Of a stretch of 64,000 bases of DNA, positions 1 through 10,106 are shown piece by piece. Within the stretch, counting starts at the first letter, position 1, and each line of letters begins with the position of its first letter. The translations under genes were made by a program, and so were the position numbers. The notes beneath the pieces were generated by a model that worked only from the letters and a program-made list of their open reading frames with translations, made no database searches and was not told where the DNA came from. The stretch is from Nepenthes gracilis (lineage: Eukaryota > Streptophyta > Magnoliopsida > Caryophyllales > Nepenthaceae): contig BSYO01000004.1 in NCBI GenBank assembly GCA_033239525.1, forward strand, positions 12,562,037 through 12,626,036, written 5' to 3'.

Positions 1-1048
1 ATGACATATCTAAGGGGTTATACTCTTCACATCACCTCAAAAGTCATTGCTAGCACTCCCTATGCCTAATCCTACAGCTTATCCATATTACCCACCTAAT
101 ATCCCTCCTTAAATGCCATTAGCAACATTCTACATGGAGCACACATTTAATGGAATGGCTACTCCTTCAAGATTAAACTTTTCTCCCCCTAACGCCTTGT
201 GGTATGTAAAATAATTCTTACCAATATTTTTCTAGTCATGCACTTTGCTTCTATTCCCTTTGATAAACCATGTTTTTATATGCTCTACTTGTTGGAGACC
301 AATCAATCTCCCAACACATCTTTGTAATCATATTATCTCCACTTTTGAGTCAAAGAATAATGACAACCTTTCAACTGTCTCATCCAAAGACTCACGTTGG
401 CCCTTAATGTCTTCTTTCCTAAGCTTCCTCGTGCTTCTCCTGGAATACCTATAAGTCGTATCACTTTTGATCAAAGTCAAGCCCCTATTCAAGGTAAATT
501 ATGTCTTTATTGTTGAGCTGATGCCAAATAAGCCGTCGTTCTCCTCATTCCCTGGTTCATAAAAAGCTGGTCTATGGACTTGTACCTCATTGCATCCTAG
601 TCTTTTTGATATTTTTGACCCAACTAGTTGTGGCTCATACCAATTAATCGGCTCTCATGGCTAGAATTCTTCATCTCAGGGAGAGTCAGGCAAAGAACTT
701 TGCTCAACTATTTAGAGAACTTCATGAAATATATGATTAGCGTCGTGACTCTGATGAAAAATAGTTCACTCCTTTGTCTCCATGGCAAAAAAAAAAAAAA
801 AGGGAATTGAGATTACATGATGTTGTTTATTAGCATTGATATTGTGCTCTTTTGCTCTTTGGTATGGTTGATTGTGTTATCCTAAGAACTCAGGTTTATC
901 CAATGATATGTACTAGTTTTATCATGAAACCATATAAACATATTGTGTTGCTATACTATTTTGTCTCTGCATACTAATCTTGATATACAGGAACAAAAGG
1001 TGGATCTTGTGGAGCTTCAATGACCTTATTATTATCTAACCATCTCAT
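1..1048 (+). pseudogene. Relic of envelope-like (PF20167-type) ORF and 3' region of a copia element
   Basis: Broken plus-strand reading frames here resemble, by eye, those of the envelope-like ORF at 41997-43250. The shared stretch runs from about 180 to 500 here and 42490 to 42800 there, with peptides such as INLPTHLCNHI against IDLPSHLCSHI. The family is the 'putative plant transposon protein' domain found in SIRE-like copia elements with an extra ORF after pol. Stops and frameshifts are frequent, so it is not a working gene. The element continues on the far side of the copia insertion (6795-6925). The left end lies outside the window. Confidence 0.55.
1044..1048. repeat. Target-site duplication CTCAT, left copy
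   Basis: CTCAT directly precedes the left LTR and is repeated at 6790-6794 directly after the right LTR. Confidence 0.9.
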
Positions 1049-1922
1049 TGTTAGGGAAGAGAATGTCGGTCAGTCTGGAAAACATCGAGTAGACAAAGAT
1101 GACAAACGTATACACACACAATAAAGAGATATGAGAAAATTAAAATACACTGTTTTTACATGAAAATCCTTTTTTAAATAAGAAGGAAAAATTATGGGAC
1201 ATTTAATCCACAAATAATTTTACTATACAAATGTAAGTTACAAAAATCCTAATTATACAAGCCCTTGGAGAGATGAAAGTAGAATAAGAGTAGAATACAA
1301 TAGTAAAAATGGTAACTCCTTATGTTCTCCCTTTTTTTTCACTCGCAATCTCTCACTCTCTACGGCATACACACACACACATATATACACATGTGCTTCA
1401 GGCAACCACCCACTTCTGCAAGGTGGTGGCGTGTACTGTAAAACCTGTCATCTACTCTGCAAAACGCCTTCCTGTCAAAAGCAATTAACCTGCTTTGCAA
1501 AAATGATTATCAACTCTAAAAGTCAACTTCTTTATCTATAAAGTTTGCTATCTGAACGGACTTTGCAGATCAGCCCTTTTTAGACGGGCTATCCTCCACC
1601 TTCAGTAGTTGACCTTCCTTGTAATTTTATTATTTTGGCAAGTTTTCATCTCTCCTGCCTTGTGAAACTCTCCGAAAGTTTCACTCTGGATCTTTCTCCA
1701 TTCCAACCAAGTGAAAACCACTCCGACCTTCTTTTATTCAGGCCGAGTGATAACCACTTCGGCCTTCTTTTATTTCGGTCGAGCGAAAATCACTCCGGCC
1801 TTCTTCCAATTAGACAGAGTGAAAACCACTCCAACCTTCTTCTATTTTGGCCGAGTGAAAATCACTCTGGCCTTCTTCCATTCCAGCCACTTCCCACACA
1901 GGAGTGATGTAAAATCCCAACA
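1049..1922 (-). repeat. 3' LTR of the copia element
   Basis: This 874-bp copy aligns along its length with 5892-6789. It starts TGTTAGGG and ends CCCAACA on the plus strand. A CA-repeat, a TATA-rich stretch near 1370-1390 and a 36-bp minisatellite (1701-1880) lie inside. Confidence 0.92.
1701..1880. repeat. 36-bp minisatellite, five units, in the copia 3' LTR
   Basis: Five imperfect 36-bp units can be read as a 12-residue repeat of the type FRPSENHSGLLP in one frame. The other LTR carries six units of the same repeat. The apparent ORFs over this stretch are a by-product of the 36-bp period and are not genes. Confidence 0.85.
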
Positions 1923-1934
1923 AACTTTCTCTCA
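1923..1934 (-). other. Polypurine tract of the copia element
   Basis: On the minus strand a purine run (GAGAGAAAGTT) sits directly before the 3' LTR start TGTTGGG. This is the expected position of the plus-strand primer. Confidence 0.7.
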
Positions 1935-4900
1935 CGACCGTGGAGAAACTAAATCTGTCAATCCAACTGTACTGTAACAAGTTTCAAGCTTCCCCTTTGG
2001 TAGTATCTTGGTCATCATGTCTGACTCATTCTCCTTAATTTGGACATTTTCTTGTGACAGCAGTCCTGTGTCAATAGCATCTCTCACCCAATGATATCGA
2101 ATATCAATATGTTTCGATCTCGAATGGAATGAGGAGTTCTTGTAGAAGTGTATAGCACTTTGGCTATCACAAAGTGCCATGTACTTCACCTATTAAATAC
2201 CAAGTTTCTGGATAAACTTCTTCATCCATAACATCTCCTTACTAGTTTCAATCATAGCAATGAATTCTACCTCAATGGTTGAAAGAGCAATGCATTTCTA
2301 CAACTTCGATAGCCAAGAAACAGCTCTTCCGGTGAACTTCACTAGGTATTCCGAATTGGACTTTTGGGAGTCAACATCACTGGCCATATCGGTATCAGTA
2401 TATCCTACTAACAGAGGCTTATTACTTTCAAAGCACAGACACATCTTGGAAGTTTCCTGAATGTATCTTAGTATCCACTTCATTGCGGACCAATTCTGCT
2501 TACCAAGATTTAATAGAAATCGGCTAACTGTGTCGACAGCATGCACGATGTCTGGCCTGGTACAAACCATAGCGTACATTAGGCTTCCTATGACCGACGA
2601 GTAAAGTACGCTTCTCATGATAGTTGTTTCATCATCCAAGGTCAGACACAGCCGACTGTTCAATCTGAAATGACTCGCCAATGTAGTACTCATATGTTTG
2701 GACTTATTCTAATACCCAAAATTTGCTTCGTCGGCTCCAAGTCCTTCATGGCAAAGGATTTTTCAAGTTGTCGCTTCAATTCGATAATCCGAGAAACATT
2801 TCACCCAACGATCAGCATATCTTCTATATAGAGCAGGAGAATGACAAAATTATCTTCAAAAAATCTTTGAACAAAGATACAATGTTCTAAAGTAGTCTTT
2901 CGATAACCTTAACCTATCATAACAGACTCAAACTTTTTGTACCATTGTCTCGGCACTTGCTTTAAACCATACAAGGCTTTTCTTAGATGACGCACCAAGT
3001 GTTCCTTCCTCTTAACCTGGAATCCCTCTATCTGCTCCATCTAAATCTCCTTCTTGAGATCACCGTGTTGAAAAGTTATCCACACATCCAACTGTTCCAC
3101 CTCTAAATCAAGGACAGCAGCCAATCTAAGTCCACTCGAATAAAAGACATTTTCACAACAGAAGTGAAAGTCTAATCAAGGTTGATGTCCTTTCACTGGT
3201 TAAATTCTTTCACCACTAGCCTCACCTTGTAGCTCGATTGCGATGTGCTTTTATCATTCTTCAAACAGAAGACCCACTTGTTCTTCAGAACTTGCTTTCT
3301 CTTCATCAATTCAGCAAACTCAAACGTAGTTTTCTCATATAGTGAGCCCATCTCATCCTGCATGGCTTCCTTCCATTCTGTATTGTGTTCACCTTCTATA
3401 GTTTTTTTAAAGCTTTTCGACTCTCCACCATCAGTGAGCAAAATATACTCACTGACTGACACGTGAACAAATGGCCATCGATTTCTTGAAGATCGTAGCA
3501 CATGAACGATCTTGACAGGCTCTGCAGCGTTTTCGCCATCCTCATGTTCGTCCAATGCTTGTATCTCCTCATTATCTTCTCCAGCCACACCTTAGCTGTC
3601 AACCTCTTAACAAAGAGGTGTCGATTAGACAATATCAACACTTATCATATCAATCCGATTAGTCCGAGACACGGCCTTCTTCTATTTGCTAATGTCATCA
3701 ATATTTTTGTCCTCAACAAGTACCACGTCCCTTAATCTAACAAGCTTTTTCTCAATTGGATCATAGAGTCTAAATCCCAACTCATTTTTTCCATAACTCA
3801 GAAAGACACATTACATTACCTTCGGCTCCAATTTTGTCCTATCATCCTCTGGAACGTGGATGAAGGTCTTGCACCAAAATACCCAGAGGTGGTCGTAAGA
3901 CGCATCCTTTTCGGACCACAACTTCTTTGGAACTTCTCCATTTAGTGAGCCGGACGATGATCTATTAATGATGTAAGTAACAGTTTTCAAGACCTCTGCC
4001 CAAAATGTTCCGGGGAGCTTTACTTCAGAGAGTACAGATCTGACTCTTTCCATCAATGTGCGCTTCATCCGTTCGACCACTCCATTTAACTGTGACGTCT
4101 TCGGTAGTGTCTTTTGATGTCGAATACCATAAGACCGGTAACAGGTATCAAAGGCCTCAATGTACTCCTCGTCATTATCACTTCGAAGACACTTCAATTT
4201 CCTTCCTACCTACCATTCAACCAAAGTATGAAAATACTCAAATATTCTAAGGACTTGGTCTTTGATTTTAAGTTGGTACACCCATAACTTCCTCGAGTAG
4301 TTGTCAATAAACAAGATAAAATATTGTGTTCCTCCAAATGACTTCTCTTTGAACGGCCCACACACATCAATGTGTACTAGTTCAAGCGGCTTCGCCTTCT
4401 TGGTGGACGAGTCTCCTCGAAATGAGACTCTTCGCTGCTTTCCTGCTATGTAGTGAGAGCAAGCCCTCAGGCCGGTCTTCTTTCCTCTTGGAATGAGGCC
4501 CTTCTTGGCCAGGCTGCTCAGTCTTTTTTCACTCATGTGGTCTAACCAATGGTGTCATAAATCTGAGAACTCCTCACTGTTAACAACATTCACTTCTCCG
4601 ACCGTATCAGAAATTTGCACCACATACAGGTCAGAGACTTTCTTTCCACGGGTAATGATTAGAGACCCTCTAGTCAATCTCCATGCTCCCTCACAGAAAG
4701 TGTTGCAGTACCCTTCATCGTCTAGTCTGCCAGTTGAGATTATGTTCAACTAGATATCAAGCACATATAAGATGTTTCTCAGCAACAACCACGTCTTATT
4801 ATTAGTGACAAGTGATACGTCATCTCTACCAACGACCCGGGATGTTCCTCTATTTCCCATCTTTATCACTCAAAATCTTCAGAATGTAAGATGTAAACAA

Positions 4901-5700
4901 TTCCCTCTTGGATGTAATGTGGAGTGAAGCACCTATATCCACCACCTAATTAGACTCGTGATCGATCAAGTTTACCACATCATCTACGTCATAAGTCTAA
5001 AAAAGATCTCCTCCGGTGACTATTGAGACTGAGACCTTCTCCTTACCTCGTCTCTTCTAGGTTTTACTCTCCTTACTCTCTCTGTTATTATCACGTTTTT
5101 ACTTGTAATAATATTTCTTGATGTGGTCTTTCTTTCCTTTGTAATGACACTAGATGTTTTGATACCTCGACCGAAATTTGCTGTGACCCTTCTCTCCAAA
5201 CTTTGGGCCACGCCCTTTATTCCTTCCCCGAGACTCCGTGACCAACAGGTTGGAGTACTAAGAGGAAAAATAGGCCTGCAATTGACGCCTTATCTCCTCG
5301 TTTAGTACAGCACCTTTTGACATTTTCAGGGTCACCATATCATTTGGAGTAGTATTGGCTATGGTGATTCGTATCACCTCTTAGGAGTCCAGTAGAATTG
5401 TTAGAAGCCACAAACTCAACACTTTGTCTTCAAATTTGATGCCCATTCCGTTCAGCCAGTCAACGCACCCTTGAAATTTATTTAGGTGGTCGGCAATGGG
5501 TATTCCCTTCTTGTACTCCACTTGCATCAATTTATTCATGTGAAATAGCTTGTTATTACCTGTCTTAGAAATATAGAGAGTTTCTAGTTTCTCCCACAGT
5601 ATTTTTACATTCATCTCATTTCGAATGTGATTGTACACATTGTTGTCTACAAACTGTCAAATGTAGCCGCAAACCTATTTGTGCTCAAAATCCCATTCTT
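1932..5700 (-). pseudogene. Copia gag-pol polyprotein, broken
   Basis: Fragments read on the minus strand are, in order: gag of UBN2 type (5381-5638); a degenerate zinc knuckle (about 5100-5180, CHYKGKKDHIKK with the second cysteine and more lost); the protease site VVDIGAS at 4925-4945, where DTG has become DIG; a GAG-pre-integrase stretch and integrase core (3811-4536, with HIDVCGPF, LRSDNDEEY and a downstream ERMKRT region); and reverse transcriptase (about 2700-3590). The RT catalytic box at 2816-2830 reads YIED in place of YVDD. RT C-terminus and RNase H cover 1932-2693 (SLMYAMVCTRPDI, CDSQSAIH, SKHIDIRYHW). At least eight frame breaks separate these pieces. It cannot encode a working polyprotein. 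Confidence 0.9.
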
Positions 5701-5872
5701 TCTCTAATTCTGCCTCAAGCTTTTGCGCGACAAACACTGGAAGATTTATTGTCTTCACAAATAACAGGTCCATCATATTACTTTTTCAAGTATCATAATT
5801 TATGCCGTTTAAATAGATCATCTTATTTTCCACCTCCATCAGTTTTAATAAATTTTAACACCGACACGAATA

Positions 5873-5889
5873 ACCTATCTCTGATAACA
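5873..5889 (-). other. Primer binding site of the copia element
   Basis: The minus strand reads TGTTATCAGAGATAGG two bases inside the 5' LTR. It matches the TGGTATCAGAGC sequence that plant copia elements use to bind initiator methionine tRNA, with decay. Confidence 0.75.
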
Positions 5890-5891
5890 CT

Positions 5892-6789
5892 TATTAGGGA
5901 AAAGAATGCTGGTCAATCTGGGAAACACCGAGAGGACAAAGATGACAAATGCACATGCACACAATAAAGAAATAGGAGAGAATTCGAACACAATTTTTAC
6001 GTAGAAATTCTCTTCTAAATAAGAGAAATAAATCATGAGATACTTAATCTATAAATAATTTTACTATGTAAATATTGGTCACAAAAATCCTGACTACACA
6101 ACCCATTGAGAGTTGAGAACAGAGTAAGAGTAGAATACAAGAGCAAAAATGATGACTCCTTATGTTCTATCTTTTTTTTTCTCACTCACTGTTCACAATC
6201 TCTCCTCTACAGCATACACACACACATATATACACATGTGCTTCGGACAACCTCCCGCTTTTACAAGGTGGTAGCGTGCACTACAAAACCTGCCATCTAT
6301 TCTATAAGACGTCTTCCTGCCGGGAACAGTTGATTTTCTTTGTAAAAACGACTGTCATCTCTAAAAGTCAACTTCTTTATCTGAGAGCAGACTTCACAGA
6401 TCAACCCTTTTCAGACAAACTGTCATCCATCGTTAGTAGTTGACCTTCCTTGTAACTTTATCATTCGGCAAGTTTTCAACTCCTCCTGCCTTGTGAAATT
6501 TTCTAAAAGTTTCACTCTAGATCTTCCTCCATTCTTACTAAGTGAAAATCACTCCGACCTTCTTCCATTCCGGCCAAGCAATAACCAGTCCAGCCTTCTT
6601 CTATTCCGATTGAGCGAAAACCTCTCTGACCTTCTTCCATTCTGGCTAAGTGAAAAGAACTCTAGCCTTCTTCTATTCCAGCCGAGCAAAAACCACTCCA
6701 GCCTTCTTCCATTCCCGTCAAGCAAAAATCACTCCGTCCTTCTTCCATTCCTGCCGCTTCCTACACAAGAGTGACTTAAAGTCCCAACA
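5892..6789 (-). repeat. 5' LTR of the copia element
   Basis: This 898-bp copy of the LTR begins TATTAGGG (TG mutated to TA) and ends CCCAACA on the plus strand. It carries six minisatellite units against five in the other LTR. Confidence 0.92.
6532..6747. repeat. 36-bp minisatellite, six units, in the copia 5' LTR
   Basis: Six 36-bp units correspond to the five units at 1701-1880. The unit reads as a 12-residue repeat in one frame (for example FQPSKNHSSLLP). Confidence 0.85.
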
Positions 6790-6794
6790 CTCAT
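6790..6794. repeat. Target-site duplication CTCAT, right copy
   Basis: This is the exact match of 1044-1048 and marks the outer boundary of the copia insertion. Confidence 0.9.
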
Positions 6795-7109
6795 TTCCTG
6801 GCTTGTGTCCTAGTAATAAATTTTTATATATACATATTCTATTTCGGTGGTATATGAACTTGTGATTCATTTACTTTTTGTAGCTTACTATGTTTTGTCA
6901 TAAAATCGCCAACTAGAGAGATTATCCTTACTAGGTTTTGAATTAAAAGGGTCGACTTGCTGTAGTAAAGGAAGATCATTTTGTAACTGCTAACTACTAT
7001 TATGTTTGAGTGCTAAAGAGGAATATTCACATGAAGGAGATGTCTGAGTATCACGGATCTATTATTAGATAGAAAATTTAAAATATTACTTCGGAGAAGT
7101 CATAATTTT
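6795..7109 (+). mobile_element. Continuation of the split copia relic: end of internal region and possible LTR start
   Basis: From 6815 to 6925 the sequence matches 43465-43580, just before the 3' LTR of the copia element at 37-44 kb. The shared text includes TTTTGTCATAAAAT followed by a GAGATT run. In SIRE-like copia elements a TTTGTCATCATCAAAAAGGG-type sequence sits at the polypurine tract, so an LTR probably began near 6925. Up to 7109 I see no further structure. Confidence 0.5.
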
Positions 7110-9197
7110 TGTCATATCCCCACTACTGAATTTTTTAATTAATTTTCTTAATTAATTTGAATCAGGTTATAGTCCATCATTCTAACAAAAATTTTCATAA
7201 CATCTTTTTGTACCAACTAAATAAAAATTTTAAATAAATATTGAACATGAACTTACAAATCAAATATCAATTAGCAACACAAAATAAAGCAATCAATTTA
7301 ATCATAAGATCCAAATTGTTACACCTAAAAGTGACTTCAAATATCGACTATGTAATGACCACAGAACATACTTAAAGAGATATGTCTATACTAAATTCAA
7401 AATAAGAAATAAAAATCATACTTTAGACTTGGACTGAACAAACTGATATGCAATTACATCACCATTGAAATGCCACAATTTCTATTTAATACAAAATCAT
7501 TGAATCAAAGTGAAATAAATATCCTAAATCTATTATTTAGATATAAAAATATATCATTCGAAATCACAAATCCTAATTCTATCCTTAGACAGTCTTTCCG
7601 TCGTTTTTTGTCACTTGCAAGTATAGTCCAATTCCTATAATCTAAAATGTTAGTAGAAATCAAAATAAGAGTGAACTAATTACTTAACAAGGTATATAAA
7701 TGTTTATAATCAAACATATAACTTATATCAAAATATGTTGGAAGGAATATGAGCTAAAATTAAATATAATATCATATAATTTCTATAACATATTTGCATA
7801 AATTTTAGGCTGATTATCGAATTATGTATCATTAAAATATGTTTAAATTATATAAATTATTATAAATTGAGAATCGGTAGGTCAATACTAATAAAGAAGT
7901 AAATAATCAAAACTCAAGTTATATATATTTTTATATAATTAAAGACTACATGCTACTATTCAAAATGAGTAGATGAGTTATTATATATATAACCCTATAA
8001 ATAAAGTCAAATGTCACTTTTAAGTCGTAGATGATAAATTTAAATATTAATTATCACTATAATATATTAAAATATGTCATAATATATTACTTTTAATTTT
8101 TATACTGGTATGTATATAATCAAATGAAAAACTCTATGTGAATATAAATAATTCTTTATATTTTCTTATATTAGAAAAAATATTCTTATTTTTTCATTAA
8201 TTATAGAATTTTTTTTCTTAATTTTTTAAATATTTAGCATATAAAAATTCGTAATTCATACAACAACTTAATTGTGAAATTTTAAAGCATATAAACGCTT
8301 TATCGCATATATATATGACATTATCGCATATATGAGTATTTGAGATAATAAATAGCTATAAATATCAGAAAAAATAACAATAAAAAAGTGGGGGCTTAGG
8401 AGGCATTATCATATCCTTAATTTTACTAAAACCTTTCTTAAATTTACTCAAATTCTCTCCCTCTAACTTTCTCTTTTTATCTATCTACTTTTCTCTTTCT
8501 CTCTATTCTCTCAAAAATCTGACAAAAATAATTAAAAATTAGATGAAAGAGACTTAGGCACGCATCAAATGCTAAAACAGAAATCGTATAACACATAAGT
8601 GTCACTCCGGCAAGTATCAGGCACATGTAATCTTCCATAATTATACACGTGTAACCCTCAAGTACATATTAGGTGTGAGTAATCTGTTTAAAATATGTAT
8701 GAGTGCTTCTCAAACATATACCAGGCACATCCTTTCTATTAAAAATATGTATGTATGCGTGTCAAGTATCGGTTGGGTGTCGCTCAACATGATGCGATGT
8801 GATCTGATAAAAAAATTGACTTTGATTCATATCTTTATTTAACTTTAATAATTTTCTATCTTAAATAAAAATATAAATTAAAAATTCATTCCTTATAATT
8901 CTTAGAGTTAGTCAAAATGTATCTTGCATCTAAACCAACGGCCTATGAATTGAACATCTTATAATGAATTTTTCATTTGATACGGCTATAAAAGTATTGA
9001 GGTTTTTAAAATTTTGGTTTTTCCTCCATTAAAATTGGATCTTATTTTATTTTAAACTTTCTAATATTTGTTTGATGACTGTGTAAGTGCAATTGCGAGG
9101 TTACCATGTTAACAAAATTTTTAACATATTATTAGTTGTCGTTTAATATTTTTAAATTTTATAAAAATTAATTATTCACCTTATTCCGGGTGTTAAA
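7110..9197 (-). repeat. Copy A of an LTR family (solo-LTR-like)
   Basis: The sequence is AT-rich, without ORFs, and starts TGTCATATCC and ends GGGTGTTAAA. It aligns segment by segment with copies B, C, D and E: the block near 7325 that reads GTGACTTCAAATATCGAC in A, the block near 7873 with GGTAGGTCAATAC, and the ACTATAATATATTAAAATATGTC block near 8055. The spacing from its start to these blocks is similar in all copies. No clean target duplication was found, so the ends are approximate. It is strongly decayed and CpG-poor. Confidence 0.6.
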
Positions 9198-9817
9198 GGG
9201 TCTAAGAGTAAGAATTTCATATATGAATTAAAAAAGATATGCCTCCACCCTTAAAATATGGTACACATTGCACAGAAGAAACTGTCGAAATAAATATTTT
9301 TATATGACATATATATATATCATTTATTATATTAATCTACAAGAAAAATAAAATAAAAAATTGTCAGAAGATAATTACTTAAATATTGTATATTTTTTAA
9401 CAATCAGTAAAAAGAACGAGGATGGGACTTAAAATTATGTCAAGTACGTATTTATGAAAGTCAAATGTCAAAGATGACAACATTGCGCTCCATTCGCATT
9501 ATATTCACCGTATCAAAAAAAGGCTGCAAGTGGAAAAAGAAAGAGGCCAATGTCATGCAAAATTCTGTGAGCACATTTTCGTTGCTACAAAGAGAAAATA
9601 ATTGAACTTGCACTTTGATTCACATTCGGCAAGAGACGTGTCGTATCACAACACAATTAACAATGTCTCTGTTTGCAATTTGCACAAACTCCTTGGCATT
9701 TTTCTTTCCATATGTAGAAGGAAAAAAATAATAATATATGAAGAAAAATAAGAATAAAAATTAAAATAATAAGAATAGATGATTTTGTAATCAAAGAGGT
9801 GGCGATTTCCATGCCGA

Positions 9818-9844
9818 GGGGAGGGGGGGAGGGGAGGGGGGTGG
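9818..9844 (+). other. G-rich tract, potential quadruplex
   Basis: Four runs of four or more G separated by single A bases occur within 27 bases. It lies about 265 bp downstream of the NAC075 stop codon, on the strand opposite to the gene's sense strand. Confidence 0.75.
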
Positions 9845-10051
9845 TCTATCTTCGGGTTCCTCCTCCTTTTTGTCAGTAGACAGCCAGCAGCCTTTTCCTC
9901 TTGCTTTCTTTTTTCTTTTATTTTTTCCGTTGTTTTTCTTTCCTTCTTCCTTGGTTTTCTCAACCAGTAAGGAAAAAATCTCTTGACTGCTTCTTGAAAG
10001 GGAAGGCTTCAAGTCCTATGGCAATGGTGCTGTCTCTAATGCGTATCTTCT

Positions 10052-10057
10052 TTTATT
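10052..10057 (-). terminator. NAC075: Poly(A) signal AATAAA, NAC075
   Basis: AATAAA on the minus strand begins 50 bases after the TAA stop of NAC075. Position and hexamer fit a plant near-upstream element. Confidence 0.5.
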
Positions 10058-10106
10058 ACTTAGTTTTCCATCCCCCCTCGTGGAATCAATTTGATCTTTT
10101 GCTCTC

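Larger units (their letters stand above)
1049..6789 (-). mobile_element. Complete but inactive Ty1/copia LTR retrotransposon
   Basis: The element is bounded by two LTRs (1049-1922 and 5892-6789) with termini TGTTGGGA and TCCCTAACA, and by a perfect 5-bp target duplication CTCAT at 1044-1048 and 6790-6794. On the minus strand the order is 5' LTR, primer binding site, gag, protease, integrase, reverse transcriptase and RNase H, polypurine tract, 3' LTR. Integrase before reverse transcriptase defines the copia order. All ORFs are interrupted, and the two LTRs differ at many positions, so the insertion is old. It landed inside another copia relic. Confidence 0.93.
9198..10106. other. Intergenic and 3' flank of NAC075
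   Basis: No gene is seen. The right part is the 3' untranslated region and downstream flank of the minus-strand NAC075 gene. A poly(A) signal and a G-rich tract are listed separately. Minus-strand ORFs across 9646-10012 are low-complexity lysine-rich readings of the purine-rich strand. Confidence 0.6.

Noticed and set aside
1635..1977. Repetitive ORFs with a 12-residue period
   Set aside because: They are readings of the 36-bp minisatellite in the LTR, without a domain or gene context.
9646..10012. Lysine-rich minus-strand ORFs that look like a basic protein
   Set aside because: Purine-rich low-complexity sequence in the NAC075 3' flank, with no start context and no similarity.
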